A stretch of 44,683 nt of DNA from Bifiguratus adelaidae (lineage: Eukaryota > Mucoromycota > Endogonomycetes > Endogonales): contig MVBO01000123.1 in assembly GCA_002261195.1 (NCBI GenBank), forward strand, positions 1 to 44,683. The letters are read 5' to 3'. Numbering within the stretch: the stretch's first letter is position 1; each line of letters opens with the position of its first letter. The notes under the pieces were generated by a model. The model had not been told where the DNA came from and made no database searches. It saw only the letters and a list, made by a program, of their open reading frames with translations. The translations under genes and the position numbers were made by a program. This document shows, piece by piece, positions 1-11,986 of the stretch.

Positions 1-832
1 CCTGGTGCATCAAGCTGTATCCATTGAGTTCACTTCCATAACAATGTGTTCCCATGTAACTGGGCCAAAATTCCACTTTGCTCCTCGCTGAAGCTGAATT
101 CCCAAGAGCCACTGAAGTTTTGTCGGTTCTTTTCTGCATCATAGATTTGCAGGTGAGACTGACATCTGCAAGCGGTCCTTGTTTGGCTACACGTATTGAA
201 TTAGATCAGAGTTCAAAATCTCAGTCTTCAGGCTCGACTCACGAAAAGATATGCTCACTCTTCCACTGTCTGACTTTGTTCCAGCTGCAGCCCCAGCTTC
301 TCCTGGCTCAAGTGTCCAATTGTCAATCCATTCACCGCTGTTGGTATCAAGTTCAAAATCTGTGGTTAAGGCATTACCCTCGTAAACCAAGACCTGATTA
401 TACTCATGGTAATCGCCTTTAGGTGGAATTGTCAGTCTCTGAGAAACCCCAGTCCTGGGTGTAGTACTTACTCATCATTATATGCCCCGTACCAAGTCGC
501 AAATGACCATTTTCCAGGTTGTTGCTGATCACCCAGAGCGTTCTGGAAAACGCAGATTCCATACCTATCTCAGGACTTGTGGTCAGATTACAAAAGCGAG
601 GTTCAAGTTTTGATGGGTTCTCACCAGGCCAAACGTAGTGAAGACCCTTCCCAGTTGAGAGCGAAGCTGCAGAATCTTAAAGCGCCTGGAATTTTGGAAG
701 GTCACATACCTTTGTCATGACAGAACCAGATGGAGCGAACCACCAAGCCGAACAACATCCTGGACCCGATTGTGCAGCAATCTGCTGGACACCCAAGGCG
801 GTAAGAATGACAGTTGTTGCAAGGGTACTCAT
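1..832 (-). CDS. small secreted protein, multi-exon, 3' end near or beyond the left edge
   Basis: I do not recognise a named function. The ATG at 832-830 opens a 41-codon first exon reading MSTLATTVILTALGVQQIAA then QSGPGCC, a clear signal peptide with cleavage expected after the AAQ/AQS region; the exon ends at about 710 at a gtatgt donor. Downstream minus-strand blocks read GLHYVWPG (about 640-620), RYGICVFQNALGD and PGKWSFATWYGAYNDE (about 565-475), then LTIPPKGDYHEYNQVLVYEG (about 440-375) and a stretch ending near GRVSISF (about 245). Plausible introns link them: gtgaga..tgag near 623-567, gtaagt..agag near 470-435, and a gtgagt donor near 246. Two frames stay open in the last part, one stopping at 32-30, so the C-terminus is undecided. 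The WPG, FQN and W-rich spacing recall fungal secreted concanavalin-A-like proteins of unknown function; that is inference. The exon 1 to exon 2 frame could not be matched cleanly. Confidence 0.5.
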
Positions 833-1358
833 TGTGATAATCTTTATTTTGAAGGGGATTTCTATGAGAGGTTATCTCTCAGAGACTGGATTTTGTGCAA
901 TGCCAATTATTTGACTCACTTCCCAGAACATGAAAATGTGAAACAATAATCTGATGATATATGCGCTGCCTTTCGATGTTGAACCTATCGACTCGAAAGT
1001 TTCATCTTTCTGTCTTAGAATACAAATATGAAGCTGTTAGTCTGCTCCTTGGCTGGACTTTGGTTGAGCTTCACACTCTATGAAAAAGCTTTGTCTGAAC
1101 AATCAACGCATTAATAATCCAATAACGCTGAATCTCGAGGTCAAAATGATGATAACCGGCGAATGAGATCAGTGGGAGATATTATATCTAATGGAGTAAA
1201 ACTGGTGTTAATCTGACCCATACCTCCACAACTTGTGTCAGAGGCTAGAGCGCGAAGGATCGAAGGAAGGGCAACGTGTCGCACCTCTCGATCTTTGGCA
1301 ATATGGGCATGTGAACCTACTCGAGTAAATGAGTCTTCAGTCTGCTGCGTCTGAATTA
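833..1358. other. intergenic, no supported gene
   Basis: The stretch separates the start of the secreted-protein gene from the end of the HET gene. The only item of note is a 28-codon plus-strand frame from 1028 whose product begins MKLLVCSLAGLWLSFTLYEK, hydrophobic like a signal peptide. It is too short to call a gene without transcripts. Confidence 0.4.
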
Positions 1359-3495
1359 TCACCTCAAAACAAACACCTCCTCGGTCAAATATCCTTTGAC
1401 CTGCATCGCGATGGCTTCTCCGTCCATAAATCCATGCAAATAAGACTCTCCGACGAGCATGTAGGTATTGTCATCGGGTCGTCTTCTCAACAACACTGGC
1501 ACGCTGCAGCCAAATAGGACGCACATAATATCGTCCAGTTTTGCTTCTTCTGGAACAGCGCCAATAAAGCCTTTCTCAGTGACAGCGAGTTTCCTCCTCC
1601 TCATTCTAGACTCAAAGGCATTGCAGACCATTGAATGGAAGTCTCCTTCCGAAGAGCTTCCACTGCCCTCTTGTGACTGGGAGCGACTCCCCTTCATAAT
1701 TTCTCGAATGTTATCATTGGTGACACGCTGCCTGGAAGATCTGAAATGCTGGGATGCATCACGGAAGAAACGCTTGAATCTCTCCGCCACATTTTATCAG
1801 CTGTAGTCAGGTATTCCGAATGGTTCTCATCCTCAGACAGAGAATCTCTGGCTATGAAAGCGAATGAGAGCCCCTCTCTCCATGTCCTCTCTACGGCGGC
1901 AAATGGTTCACTCTCGAGTACGGAATCCGAAAGAACCGCTACGAAGTCAATACGGAGACCAGTTCTACGCAGACTGCTCCAATTCCATTTCTCGGAGTTC
2001 TCCTGTGGTGTGTAATCTGATCTGCCATCATTCCCAGACGCTGCATAAATACTCTGACGCCCATCTGTTGGGACAAGAGGGGAGGGCGCTTGACCTTGGT
2101 CGAGAGAATAGTCAGGGGTCCACGAAGGAAGCTCCCAAGAAGGATCTTGTCGACTGCCCTGGGTCTGCCATCCGCAAATAGGGTCCAGTGACTTTCCTTG
2201 TCGCAGAAAATGCCGAGCAGCGTTAGCATATACCTATGATACGAATTAATCACCGCAAGTCTGTCATGATCTTGAAGGCATACATGACCAACAGGCTTTG
2301 AGTAGTCCGGCTGCAAATAATTGTTCATGGGATCACCCATCAAGCCAAGGAGAGCGAAAATCTTGTGGGTTGGGACAGTGGCTCAGAATGGAAGACGAAC
2401 ACGAAAAGAAGGCATCATGAAGAGCTCACCGTCGAATATTGTCAATTTTGACGTTGCAGACGAAGTGCAGATAGTAGATGGTCCGAACAAGGTATTTCCA
2501 ACCAATCACAACCCCACCAAGCAGGATTTCCACTGAATCTGCCACTCCCAATTCCTGTATGGAATTTCAGCCAAATCAGAACATGCATTTCCAGGGAGAA
2601 TGCAACAAGATTTTGGTCTTACCTGAACCACCCACATCCTCGAGAACCACGGGGGCTAAATGAAGATTTTCCCAAAGAGTTCTGCAATCTCACGCAAGTT
2701 CTCGCCCTGTACTCGCTGCAGACGACTCTTGGATGGGCGCCATTCAGAAATATCCTCGATTGATTCTTGGTGCAAGGAGTAATTTTCATCTGGGTCAAGA
2801 AGCATCTCCGCTTTATCATCGCGAGCAGAAGGTTCAATAATGTCTCCAATGTCAATGAGTGCTTGCCCAAAACGAATGCCTGCCCGTGCGAATATTCCAC
2901 CAGGAACCAGGAGAGCCTTCACGACAGTCTCCTCAATAACCGAATCCTCAGTTCCAGTGGGATCGTCAGTCGCAATATAGGCACCGGTAAGGTCATCGAT
3001 GAATTTCAAGCATCTCGTGCCATCTTCGGATCCTTGCCCAAGCCACATACGCACTTCTGAAGCTGTGTGGTAAACTTCACGCATTAGAAGAATTTGAGCC
3101 GATCTTTCGGCCAAGTCATCTTGACATATACAAATTGCATCTGCCCAAACGTAGATGTCTCTATATGCCTCCTTTTGCATTGCCCGTAGACCATTGTACA
3201 AGTTTTCTGTGATGGATAGGCTCCTGCCATCAATGATAATCTCATGTGAATGTGATCTCTCTTTGTCTCGGTCCCCCCAGACGTATGAAGGAGCATAGAA
3301 CAATGGGATCTGAGCGCCTCGAAACATTCGTCGGCTGCGAGATAATGTAGATGTAGGGAGGTAGTGATTGGTTAATGAGCCAGAAAGGTGTTTAACATTC
3401 GTGCATCCAAGTATCTGCTTTATGTCCATTGGTATTTTCAGAAGACGGATTTGAGAGCCGAAACTATCCAGGGGGGTATAGCAGTATGGCTTCAT
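1359..3495 (-). pseudogene. HET-domain (heterokaryon incompatibility) gene with an in-frame stop
   Basis: HET proteins trigger growth arrest or cell death when genetically different hyphae fuse. The ATG at 3495 gives MKPYCYTPLDSFGSQIRLLK, the usual HET opening (Y.PLD...IRLL). The core follows in order: SYVWGD, NLYNGLRAM, YVWADAICICQDD, MREVYHTASEVRMWLG (about 3310-3050). The block FSRMWVVQ lies at about 2650-2625, KIFALLGLMGDP near 2360-2330, and the typical C-terminus YMLVGESYLHGFMDGEAI ends at 1359. Several introns are needed between these blocks; gtaaga at about 2622 is a good donor. A TAG at 2658-2656 sits in frame immediately before the PPWFSRMWVVQ block, where HET genes have no known intron, so the protein would stop at about 280 aa. 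I therefore call it a pseudogene, with a sequence error as the alternative. An upstream TTG-started extension to 3546 is not needed. Confidence 0.75.
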
Positions 3496-5140
3496 CGCGA
3501 CTTGGAACGAGGATGATGTTGCGATTTGGGCATAAGGGCATTCCAAGTGAAGGCAAATTGATGAAAACGGTACTCTACACTATGGCGCGAACTATCCACG
3601 CGACGCTGGAATGGTGTTGGAGAACAGCCAAGTGCAAGTTTTGCCGCCTTCGCTTTCATTTCCTGGAGACATGAGGTTGATTTTGATCTTTTGAAACCGT
3701 CATACTCAGAAGAACCCCATGAAAGAAGCCAGCAAGCGCGACTAGAGGTGCGGTCTCCCTTTGAGTTTGAGCCTACTATTCCAAGCAGATTCGAATGCCA
3801 ACCACTTACAAGATTTCGAATCAGGGAGCCCTCTCTCCCCACCCGATGTCCTACCGACGCTGCGAACTTTTGACAAATTTTATCACGGTGCTCCTCCCGC
3901 GCGCACAATGCACTGGCATGGCCGGAGAGCTAGACGATGCTGGAAAGATTACAACACACTGCAATATTTTGAGGGGAAGGAAGTCAGTATGGGAATAATC
4001 AGATTGGACGGTGTCACCAGGCAGCCAGAAGATGCTCGAGAACCCACAACAGGATGGGGGAAGTCAAGGCGCGACAGATCAATATCTGCTTGCACATACA
4101 CATACCGTCAAGTGGGCGCGAATGCCGTCGCTGGCCCATGCTGCAGCCAGCCCTCATCCGCAATTTTGGAGTTGACATTCAATACCCTTCGTACATTCCA
4201 ACATCTCTCGCGCGACGCCGGCCGCTTCCTTGCTTCCTTTCGAAGCCGCAGCTGAACAATTGATGGAGGAGAATATGATGAACGAAAGTAGATGGAGGAA
4301 GGAGACAAATTATGGCAACATCGACTTCGCTGAGGACAAAGGTACACCGGGGCTGTGTGCGTCTGCAACTTGCTCTCTGGGCCTCAAGATTCGCGAGGTT
4401 GAATGAATGCGACACGGAGAGTACCTAGCATTCAGATAATGAAGCCGTTCCCGTGTGTGCACAGAACTCTACATTCAAGGATCCCGAGCGGGGTAAGGAT
4501 TGATTCCAGCTCGACATCTCGACGGCTTTCGTGCACAAGCGTCTACATATGCTTCAGTCGATGGGGCGAGTTCGAAATACTGGCCAAGTTGTGGAGCAAA
4601 GTGGAAGCTAGTGCTGCCTATGCAATTACTCTGTTGCCAAGTGAAGCGTCAAAGAACTTTAAGAAGTCACCTACATTGAAGCAAAGACCGATGGGCGTCA
4701 AAATGGAATTGCTCTTTTCAAACTCTCATTTCCCATTGGTGCGCAAGTCTTCGATTTATTTCAAGGGGTATTCTAGTCTCGTACAAGTGTTCGTGCTTCA
4801 GTTTCAAACAGTGGGGGGCAATTGGATCACGTCAACTAGAAACCGCGGTTCGGCAGATAGAGACTGCTGCTGGTGAATTGGGCGAATTTACAAACATCTA
4901 TTATTAATTCTATAATTTGAACCGTGCACGACCCTTGCAATATGAATTTACGAGAACTTCATGAACTTTCTCAGCATTTTCAAGACTCCCGATAAATGCC
5001 ACATGCATATCAGATCTAACGAGCACCAATCTCTGCATCGGCTCTCTGTTCCGTAACATCCGTCCCTGCCCGAACAGTTTCTCATATGCCTGTCGATGCC
5101 CATGATGATAGGAAGTATCATCAGCAGTGTTCCCAGTGGG
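3496..5140. other. intergenic, no supported gene
   Basis: Open frames here (for example a 157-codon plus frame from 4403 and a minus frame across 3492-3908) have no family resemblance, no splice-linked partners and mixed composition. The first few hundred bases probably hold the promoter of the minus-strand HET gene. Nothing else stands out. Confidence 0.4.
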
Positions 5141-5164
5141 CGGGTTGGGTGTTTTACAACCCTT

Positions 5165-5255
5165 GACCCACACCTCACCTGCCTAAGCAAAACCTCGACC
5201 TGCACCTACCTGAATAGGTTAACCTATGACCTAGGTGCACCTACAGGTGTCCAAT
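5165..5255. repeat. subterminal palindrome cluster of the hAT element
   Basis: A dense array of ACCT/AGGT motifs. It includes three exact palindromes: ATAGGTTAACCTAT (5214-5227), ACCTAGGT (5229-5236) and TAGGTGCACCTA (5232-5243), preceded by repeated CACCT, ACCTG and ACCTC words. hAT transposons typically carry many short transposase-binding motifs in both orientations just inside their terminal repeats. The array lies just beyond the 3' end of the hAT transposase, so I read it as that end of the element. The matching other end was not found near 7.9-8.1 kb. Confidence 0.5.
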
Positions 5256-5329
5256 TAGCACGTGATACAATACAATTGAGAAATTTTCTCTACCCAAAAC
5301 TAAAAACTACTAAACAAGATTATTCCTGA

Positions 5330-7885
5330 TCCAACTTCTAATACATTCTCCTGCCTCAATCCCATCTTCTTAAAGAATATTCCTACTGTCAGGAAGATCA
5401 ATTTGGCACTTGAGAATAGCCTTTCAACCTCAGCAGACATTCCAGGTATTGAGAGTATATCCCTAGCCATTTGGGAAAGCCCTGGATACTTCTCCTTATG
5501 TGCAATCCACCAAGCTAAAGCACTCCCCCATTCTTCTGTACATTCAAAAGAACAATAACTCTTCCATTCGTCTTTCAGGGATGCGGCAGATAACTCCCGC
5601 TTGCGTTTCCGATTACAAAACGACTTTAAAAGACCAGGTTCTGTAGTAGCCTGTAATATATATTAGCAATAATCTAGGATTTGTAATGCTCAAAAATAAG
5701 ATATTAAATCATACCTTTAATTGAACCGTAGCTTCTGGTTCTAGGACTTCTTCTATAGGTAACTTGGAGTAATGATCTTCCCAATACCTCACTGCAGTTG
5801 CTTTAGCAGCCTCCACTTCCCCTTCCGTCCACTCGTCTTCAAAATACTCCCACTTGTTCCATGGAATCAAAACCACAGCAATGATATAAACTGGTGATAT
5901 CAATAATCGCCGATATTTGAGAAGCTTGACAGATGCATTTATAGCATTAATTTGAATCATTGATCTCTCCTTAAAAGGATCGTCAGCATCAAGCATATCG
6001 TTCGAATTCAACTGCAATATTGATTGGTCGATATGTTGCTTCATATAATCGTATGCTGGCAAAATCTCCCATGCGTATCTATGATTCCCTATATTATATA
6101 ATTAGAATATAATATTTGGAGTTTCAAAGTCTAGGAATACTTAATTCAGTATTCCCGAAATAAACGTACCTGATTGTGATTTCCCTTCAAGTTCTTTAAT
6201 CAAGTTCTCAAGTAATAGAACTTCTGCAAAAAATCTACCACTTCTTTGCAATAATTCCAGTCTTCACTAGACATTACGCACTCAGCCAAGTTCTTCTCTA
6301 ACTTCTGAGAGCCTCGGTGCTTAAAAACAAACAAATCGATTGAAGACCCCAGCTCAAGAGCTCGTAGAATCATCAAATATGTAGAAAACCAGCGTGTATC
6401 ATTCTCCTTAATTAGATGTAGCATTTTGCCTCCAGTAATCAAAGTAATCCTCATGAATTCTTCTATTCTTTGAGAAGTCACCGTGACAAAAACAGTGATT
6501 TGGTGAAGCTTAGTAATTGCATCCGTAGGTCTAATTCATTTGACTTTGAGTCGTCGATCTGGCTTTGGCACACCTTTGGCTCTTGGACCTCTCGCTTGCC
6601 TTACTGGCTTATTTGCAGTAAAAGCATTTGCAATTAAGTTTACCACATGACCAAAACACCGAAGTCGGTAGCCAGTTGCAGACCAAATAACACCTTGAGA
6701 CAGCAAGTACTCCTCAACTGAAATCAAAGCAGTATCATTATCGCCAGCATTATCAATAACACAGAAACCCAAGCGACTTTGGAGTGAGTATTGCTTGATT
6801 ACTTGAATCAAAAGTTGAGCAATATTATCTCTACTATGTGGACCAAATAAACGCCTCATTCCGAATCACTGTTCTAGTATAAAAGAGTTGGTCTGTAAAA
6901 TGACAAACAATTCCAAGCATTGAGTAGTGGTTTGAGGATGTCCAAAGATCAAAAGATATATGGATTTGAGAACCACATTCAAAAAGTAATTTGATTAATA
7001 TCACTTGATATGTAATAAATAACTCAAGCAGCCACTTTTCACAGTAGTACCACTTGTAGGTAGAACATCGTTGCAACGAAAATTCGGACTTGCATACTTC
7101 ATTAACTCCTGAAACTCAAAAACGTCACACATTCGGAAGGGAATGTGGCAAACAGCAATCCACCGAATATATAGTTCTCGAAACCGATCTGCTGTAAAGG
7201 TTTGTGCTTGAGAAGACTCTAGTTGTTGCATATATACCGAAACCTCACTTGTTGTCGGCCCATTCTCTGTCATCCGATGAGAGCTCCCTTCAAGGTGGCG
7301 AATCGGGTTGGTCGTTCCGTGCTTTTGTAGAGACTTCATTGCCGTTGTACGATTTGGGCAAAGGTCACACACCCAATAGATCTCTTTATTGATTGTTTTG
7401 AGTGAGCCATGCTTATAAACCCAGGAAGTTGGGCCCGGGGTTTTCGAGTTGGCCGGCCATCAATTGAGCGTATTGGAGTATCACCGGCTTCAGATTCTAC
7501 GTCTTGAGACGCAAAATCAAGTGATGCTAGTTCTTGAGAGGTAGGTTCTGAAGAGAGAGGTTCGTTTATATTCGTAGGTTCGATTTCGGGTCTTTGGAAT
7601 CGGAGTGAGGGTTGAGGACAATTCGTAGATGCAGGTAACGGTGGCCCCTAATTCGGAATATTAGAACTTAACATATAAATATACGGGATTTCTGAATATT
7701 ACCTTTGAGAAAGCAAGCTGCGCTTGTGTCGAATTCCGTGGTTTTAGGACTCGTTTTGGGCGACTCTCAAGAGGGGACACGTCAATATTGAAAAGCCCAT
7801 TGAAAACTGACCCAGTGTCCCCAGGATCTACTGAAATATGGGATTCAGCGACTGAACTGCTGTCTGTAGGGTCAAATTCTGACAT
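5330..7885 (-). mobile_element. hAT-superfamily transposon, decayed
   Basis: The transposase coding blocks run from right to left. About 7885-7700: N-terminal MSEFDPTDSSS region. About 7372-7260: a BED-type zinc finger (CDLCPNRT...H...H). About 6990-6890: the hallmark IHISFDLWTSSNHYSMLGIV. About 6850-6620: RRLFG, FCVIDNAGDND and RLRCFGHVVNLIANAF. About 6440-6350: NDTRWFSTYLMI. About 6060-5710: AWEILPAYDYMK and PWNKWEYFEDEW. About 5560-5400: the C-terminal dimerisation region with EEWGSALAWWIAHK, YPGLSQMARDILSIPG and EVERLFSS. The blocks lie in different frames, separated by stops and shifts, although one or two short introns are possible (for example near 6110 and 5690). The element is no longer able to make a full transposase. 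Overall length and domain order fit fungal hAT elements such as Restless and Tfo1 (family knowledge). Confidence 0.85.
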
Positions 7886-8119
7886 ATTAACAGCTTAGAA
7901 TCCGTAATATAAAGATTAAAAGAAGGGAGGGCTCAGAATGCAGTTAAAAAGCTCAAAATGTGGGAATAACCATAGCTTTGAGACCCGGATTAAATGTAAA
8001 CAAAGCTAGAGCCAATAGAATGATGCGAATTTTCGTTAAAATTAAAGTTCAGCCAATTATATTACAGGATTCCAACCTTATTCAAAACCGGGGCATTCTT
8101 CCGTGGGTAGGTCACCAGA

Positions 8120-8449
8120 CTAAGACCCGCCCACTGCGAACACTGGGTAAATCTCTTGAACACATGTCGGATACCACTTAAATGCTCGGCAGTGAGGCCT
8201 TCCAGGATCGTCTGGTTCCCGGTTATAAAGGTTTGTATTACTGACTATATCTTCCACTATTTCTGGAGTATAATAAAGAGAGAATAAAGTAATAGGCTTA
8301 TCCGGAGACGTGTGTTCTGGAAGGGTAATTTGGAACTCAAAATCCGGGCATTCCATTGGCTTAAATTGGGTGCCTTTCGTTTTAAGTGGTTTAACATTTG
8401 GACGTTGGGTTCCCCTATCCGTAGGGTCTGGTTCTGTGTCTTCTGGCAT
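8120..8449 (-). mobile_element. piggyBac-type transposase N-terminal fragment
   Basis: The 109-codon frame starts at an ATG at 8449. After a proline-rich stretch it reads FSLYYTPEIVEDIVSNTNLY and then RAFKWYPTCVQEIYPVFAV. This matches the start of the piggyBac (DDE_Tnp_1_7) domain, where an (L/F)(F/Y).(T)(P/D)EI..IV..TN.Y block is followed by W.PT..EIY.F.A. The catalytic aspartates lie well downstream in this family and are absent, since the frame ends at 8120 and nothing matching follows to the left before the hAT element. It is a truncated relic, abutting the 5' end of the hAT remnant. Confidence 0.6.
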
Positions 8450-9347
8450 CAGGAAAGTGGTTAAAATAGTGGAGAATAGTCAATAATTGATGTTTGTTTA
8501 CATGATTATTTACTTCGGGATTTTGGTGTTCGGACCCCTGCATAGTTGAAGCCTCAGGCATTAATCTAGGATGCACTCCGCAGCGTAAGGGATAAGCCAA
8601 CGAGGGCGTTCGGAGATGTCGGCAGACGTCCTCTACCTACCATAGTGCTCCGTATGCTGTCTTTCGCATACTCCGTATAGACAGCCAATCTCGGAGGATT
8701 TGAAAGTCGATCCAAGGAGAGGACGGCTTTCGACGGAAACCTGTCACGGGTCCTGTAGTTAACGCCCTGTTTTCTATCACAGCCAATAGAATATCCCGAA
8801 CTGAAATAGCAAACAGAAGCTGCTCAAGCTGAAGAGACGGACATGACAGTAGACACAATTATTTCTGACCTTCTATGGCCTTCGAAGCTTTTAGGGACAC
8901 TACTAGTGTGTGCCAGGGTGTCCTTAATTTGACTTCCTTAAGAATTCTGCCGCCTGTACCGTTATTCCGTAGTGGGCCGAGCCCTGGGTCCGGGTTGTGA
9001 ACCAATGGAATATCCCGATGTTTTTAGTGGGTTTTCGCGGGGCTGACTGGGCCTGTTTCTGTTCAAGAGTTGCGGGCGAGGCCGGGCAAATTTGGTAGGA
9101 GAATGACTTGACCAATCGCAGACATTCAATGCTGTCACCTACGAAAGCAAGTAAGAGAATTTTGAACACCTTCAGCCAGAAGCCCCAGACAATCCTGGTC
9201 AACAATCCTAGTCTCCAAAAATATCGCATTCGGCAAATTGTAGCGCATTTCGCGTTCGTGACTGGTGAGCCCTCGTTTCTCTTCAACTGTCTGCGCCACT
9301 AATGCCGTAAAACCATACGATTCATTTGACGCAATTTTGGAACGATT
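8450..9347. other. no supported gene
   Basis: Two minus-strand frames (8637-8858 and 8924-9286) have no recognisable domains. The stretch is likely more degraded transposon DNA next to the piggyBac fragment; no terminal repeats or TTAA target duplications could be paired convincingly. Confidence 0.35.
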
Positions 9348-9389
9348 CCCACCACTGGTTGTCGAGCTATAAAGCTCCGAAGTGGTGGG
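9348..9389. repeat. nested hairpin
   Basis: The outer arms CCCACCACT (9348-9356) and AGTGGTGGG (9381-9389) are perfect inverted repeats. Between them an inner stem GAGCT (9364-9368) and AGCTC (9373-9377) closes an ATAA loop. It may be a foldback transposon end or a cruciform regulatory site about 450 bp upstream of the plus-strand HET gene. It is not a bacterial-type terminator, because there is no T tract. Confidence 0.45.
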
Positions 9390-9656
9390 GACCTCGCGGT
9401 TTTGAGAGGTGCCTTCGCTTGACGGGTGCCTTTGCCCTTCCGACTTGAAAACCTACAAAGGATGGCAAATCCGATTGTTTTGTTACCCCGTCATTGTGGC
9501 TGGAAAATATTCGCACTCTGACGCGGTTGTGAAGTTAATTGTTCCGGCATTCATACTACGTTAACTTTATTGGTTAAAACAAAAGATAACAGGATCTTGT
9601 CGTGTTTGCACAGCCACACTCGACGGCACTACAACGGTGTACCACTCTGCCATATG

Positions 9657-9666
9657 TATAAAATAA
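9657..9666 (+). promoter_or_regulatory. TATA box candidate of the second HET gene
   Basis: TATAAAATAA lies about 145 bp before the chosen ATG at 9801 of the plus-strand HET gene. Spacing and sequence fit a fungal core promoter with a 5' leader of about 110 nt. Confidence 0.4.
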
Positions 9667-9800
9667 TAACCCTAAAATGAGTCAGTCGCATCATCAATAC
9701 AAGTATATCCTACAACATCAAGTCTCAGCGCGATTGGCGCTGTAATAGGCAAAGTTTTATTGAACACTTATCATGCTTGACCTCTGTCGAAGGTCACAAA

Positions 9801-11766
9801 ATGGCATTTAACTTGTTCTCTTTTCGAAATTGCCCTTCGTTATTCCAGTGGCACGGGACCGGCACGCTACGTTGTGTCTTCGGTATTCAACCAAGGAAAT
9901 GCATGAAATACCACTGTCGCCACCCTCCCTTGCAAAGATCTTTCTCAATACATAAGTCGAAACATCCATTCAAATATCGACCTCTGGACGATGACCGCAA
10001 CGAAATCCGTATCATTCATTTGAACCATCCATCTCGCCGTGAGAGCCATGAAGCTCTACTCAACTGTACCATCGCACATGTTTCACTTGCGGATCAACCC
10101 AAATATAAAGCATTATCATATGTCTGGGGTGATCCAACTCCATCTTACATCATACGGCTCGATAACCATGACTTCTTCATTAATGAAAGTCTACATCTTG
10201 CCTTGTGTCGGATACAAAATGACCAGAGCGCCGTCACCTTGTGGGTCGACTCTATATGTATCAACCAGGACGACGATGTCGAGAAGAGCAAGCAAGTGCA
10301 GAGCATGGGTAGGATCTTTCAGGAGGCTGAGTCTGCGATTGCCTGGCTGGGGCCAGAAAAGGACGGTAGCGATGGCGCACTTGCGATGTTGGCCGATCTA
10401 GGGGAAATGGTCCTTGATTTGACATCCGCAATCCCAGATGCTTCATCAGATATGGAACTGGTGAATAGAGTTTGGAGTCAGTCCTTTGCCTTACTGCCCA
10501 TCTTGGCTGAGTACGCTCTCGATGACATTTCCATTCGGCCAAATCCACTATCACGACTGTTTCAGCGCCCTTTCTGGGAACGAGTGTGGATTGTACAAGA
10601 GATAGCAGCAGCGAAATCGGTTGTTCTTTAAGTGTGGGCGCAGCACGATCCCATGGAAACAATTCTGTATTGCATATAGGTTCATCGAGGTCAATCACCC
10701 AGTTCTCAGCAATAGCCGAAACCAAAAGTCTATGTTCAATATTGGATTTCAACCACGAGTATTAGTGAAGGCGACACTGGCGTCTAGTCTAGGACTCAAT
10801 GGCCAACCACTTCGAGAAGTGATTCGCACTATATTTGGGGCCGGACACTCTCTCCATGCTTCGGATCCCAGAGACTTTGTCTTCGCCCTTCTTGGACTGG
10901 CGAATGACGCTGACAAGCTAGGGTTGCGGGCAGACTACACAAAGTCATGCGCCACTGTCTATTCTGAGCTTGCATACGCCTTGTTGAAAGAGGGCGATTT
11001 GGAAGTCTTATCATATTGCCACTATCCAAGAAAGCGGACAGATTTGCCCTCCTGGGTACCGGATTGGTCCTCTGCTCTTGTGCAATCACGTGGCGGGACA
11101 CCAACACGATTGTTCTGCGTATCCCCAAATCATCACAATGCTAAGATTCTCTTATCAGATCAAGACCCAGTGGTCCTGCAAGTTCGAGGTGTCAGAGTAG
11201 ACGTTGTGACGCAACTTGGCCCACTCAGGACCGAACATGAAAAAAATGTAGATCAGTGGTCTGTTGAATGGATGTGCTTTCTGCAGTCGCCACAAGCAAA
11301 GAATAGCTGCTATTCTTTTGAAGAGAGAAAAGAAGCAGCTTGGAGAACTCCAATTGCAGACTCGGAAGTCTCGCCAGAGGGAGCCCTTTTTGGACTTCAG
11401 AGGGCATCCTCAAGGAGTTTTGACTCTTTGATGCACTCAATTAAGAGAGTCCTAAAACCAATGACACCCGACTCCAGGGATGATCGTGAAGAACCGCTCC
11501 CTGCCATGCCTTATAGAAAGATGCTGAACATTACAACAAGTATGAGAAGAGCATTCTCGTGCTCGCGGGGATATCTTGGACTCGGGCATAGAGATTTGCT
11601 TGAAGGAGACATTATAGTCATTATTTTTGGCCCAGACATGCCATTTGTCCTCAGGCCAAGCTTGAATGGCCAATTCCAGCTTATCGGCGAAGCGTACGTC
11701 CATGGAATTATGGATGGAGAATTCATGAAAACTGGTCCCCAACAGGAGATATTCGAGCTACGTTAA
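9801..11766 (+). pseudogene. HET-domain gene, near-intact with one frame change
   Basis: The product is a heterokaryon-incompatibility protein of about 650 aa, an allorecognition and cell-death factor. The start is the ATG at 9801 (the frame extends further upstream only through a TTG). HET motifs in order: FKYRPLDDDRNEIRIIHL (about residue 55), YKALSYVWGD, LHLALCRIQ, VTLWVDSICINQDD, QVQSMGRIFQEAESAIAWLG, then FWERVWIVQEIAAAKSVVL near 10570-10628. The next expected residues, KCGRSTIPW, continue in a different frame from about 10630, so one base has been gained or lost at a T run around 10625-10630 (TAA at 10629-10631). No intron fits there. The second part runs unbroken from there to the TAA at 11764-11766 and holds DPRDFVFALLGLAND, LPSWVPDWSS and the C-terminal GYLGLGHRD...YVHGIMDGEFM typical of the family. 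The break could be a pseudogene lesion or a sequence error. Everything else is well preserved and intronless. Confidence 0.85.
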
Positions 11767-11986
11767 TATACGGAATCTGACAATTGTTCTTAAAATAATC
11801 AGCCATTTACGTAGACAGTACTCAAATTAATTGATATTACGATGACAGTACTCCCATAATATACTGCATTTTGTAACGTAGTTTGCGCAGGTGATATTTG
11901 TATTTACGCTAGTTAAAGAGATATTATTGCGGTGCCTTTAACAAACTTTTGCGTCTGAATACTGCGAAGCAACATGCTAAATAAAA

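Noticed and set aside
4403-4876. 157-codon plus-strand frame as a gene
   Set aside because: It has no recognisable motifs, no splice-linked partner and no promoter signal; probably chance.
10628-10652. Tiny intron bridging the frame change in the second HET gene
   Set aside because: The only GT..AG pair there would give an intron of about 24 nt, far shorter than any other in the window.
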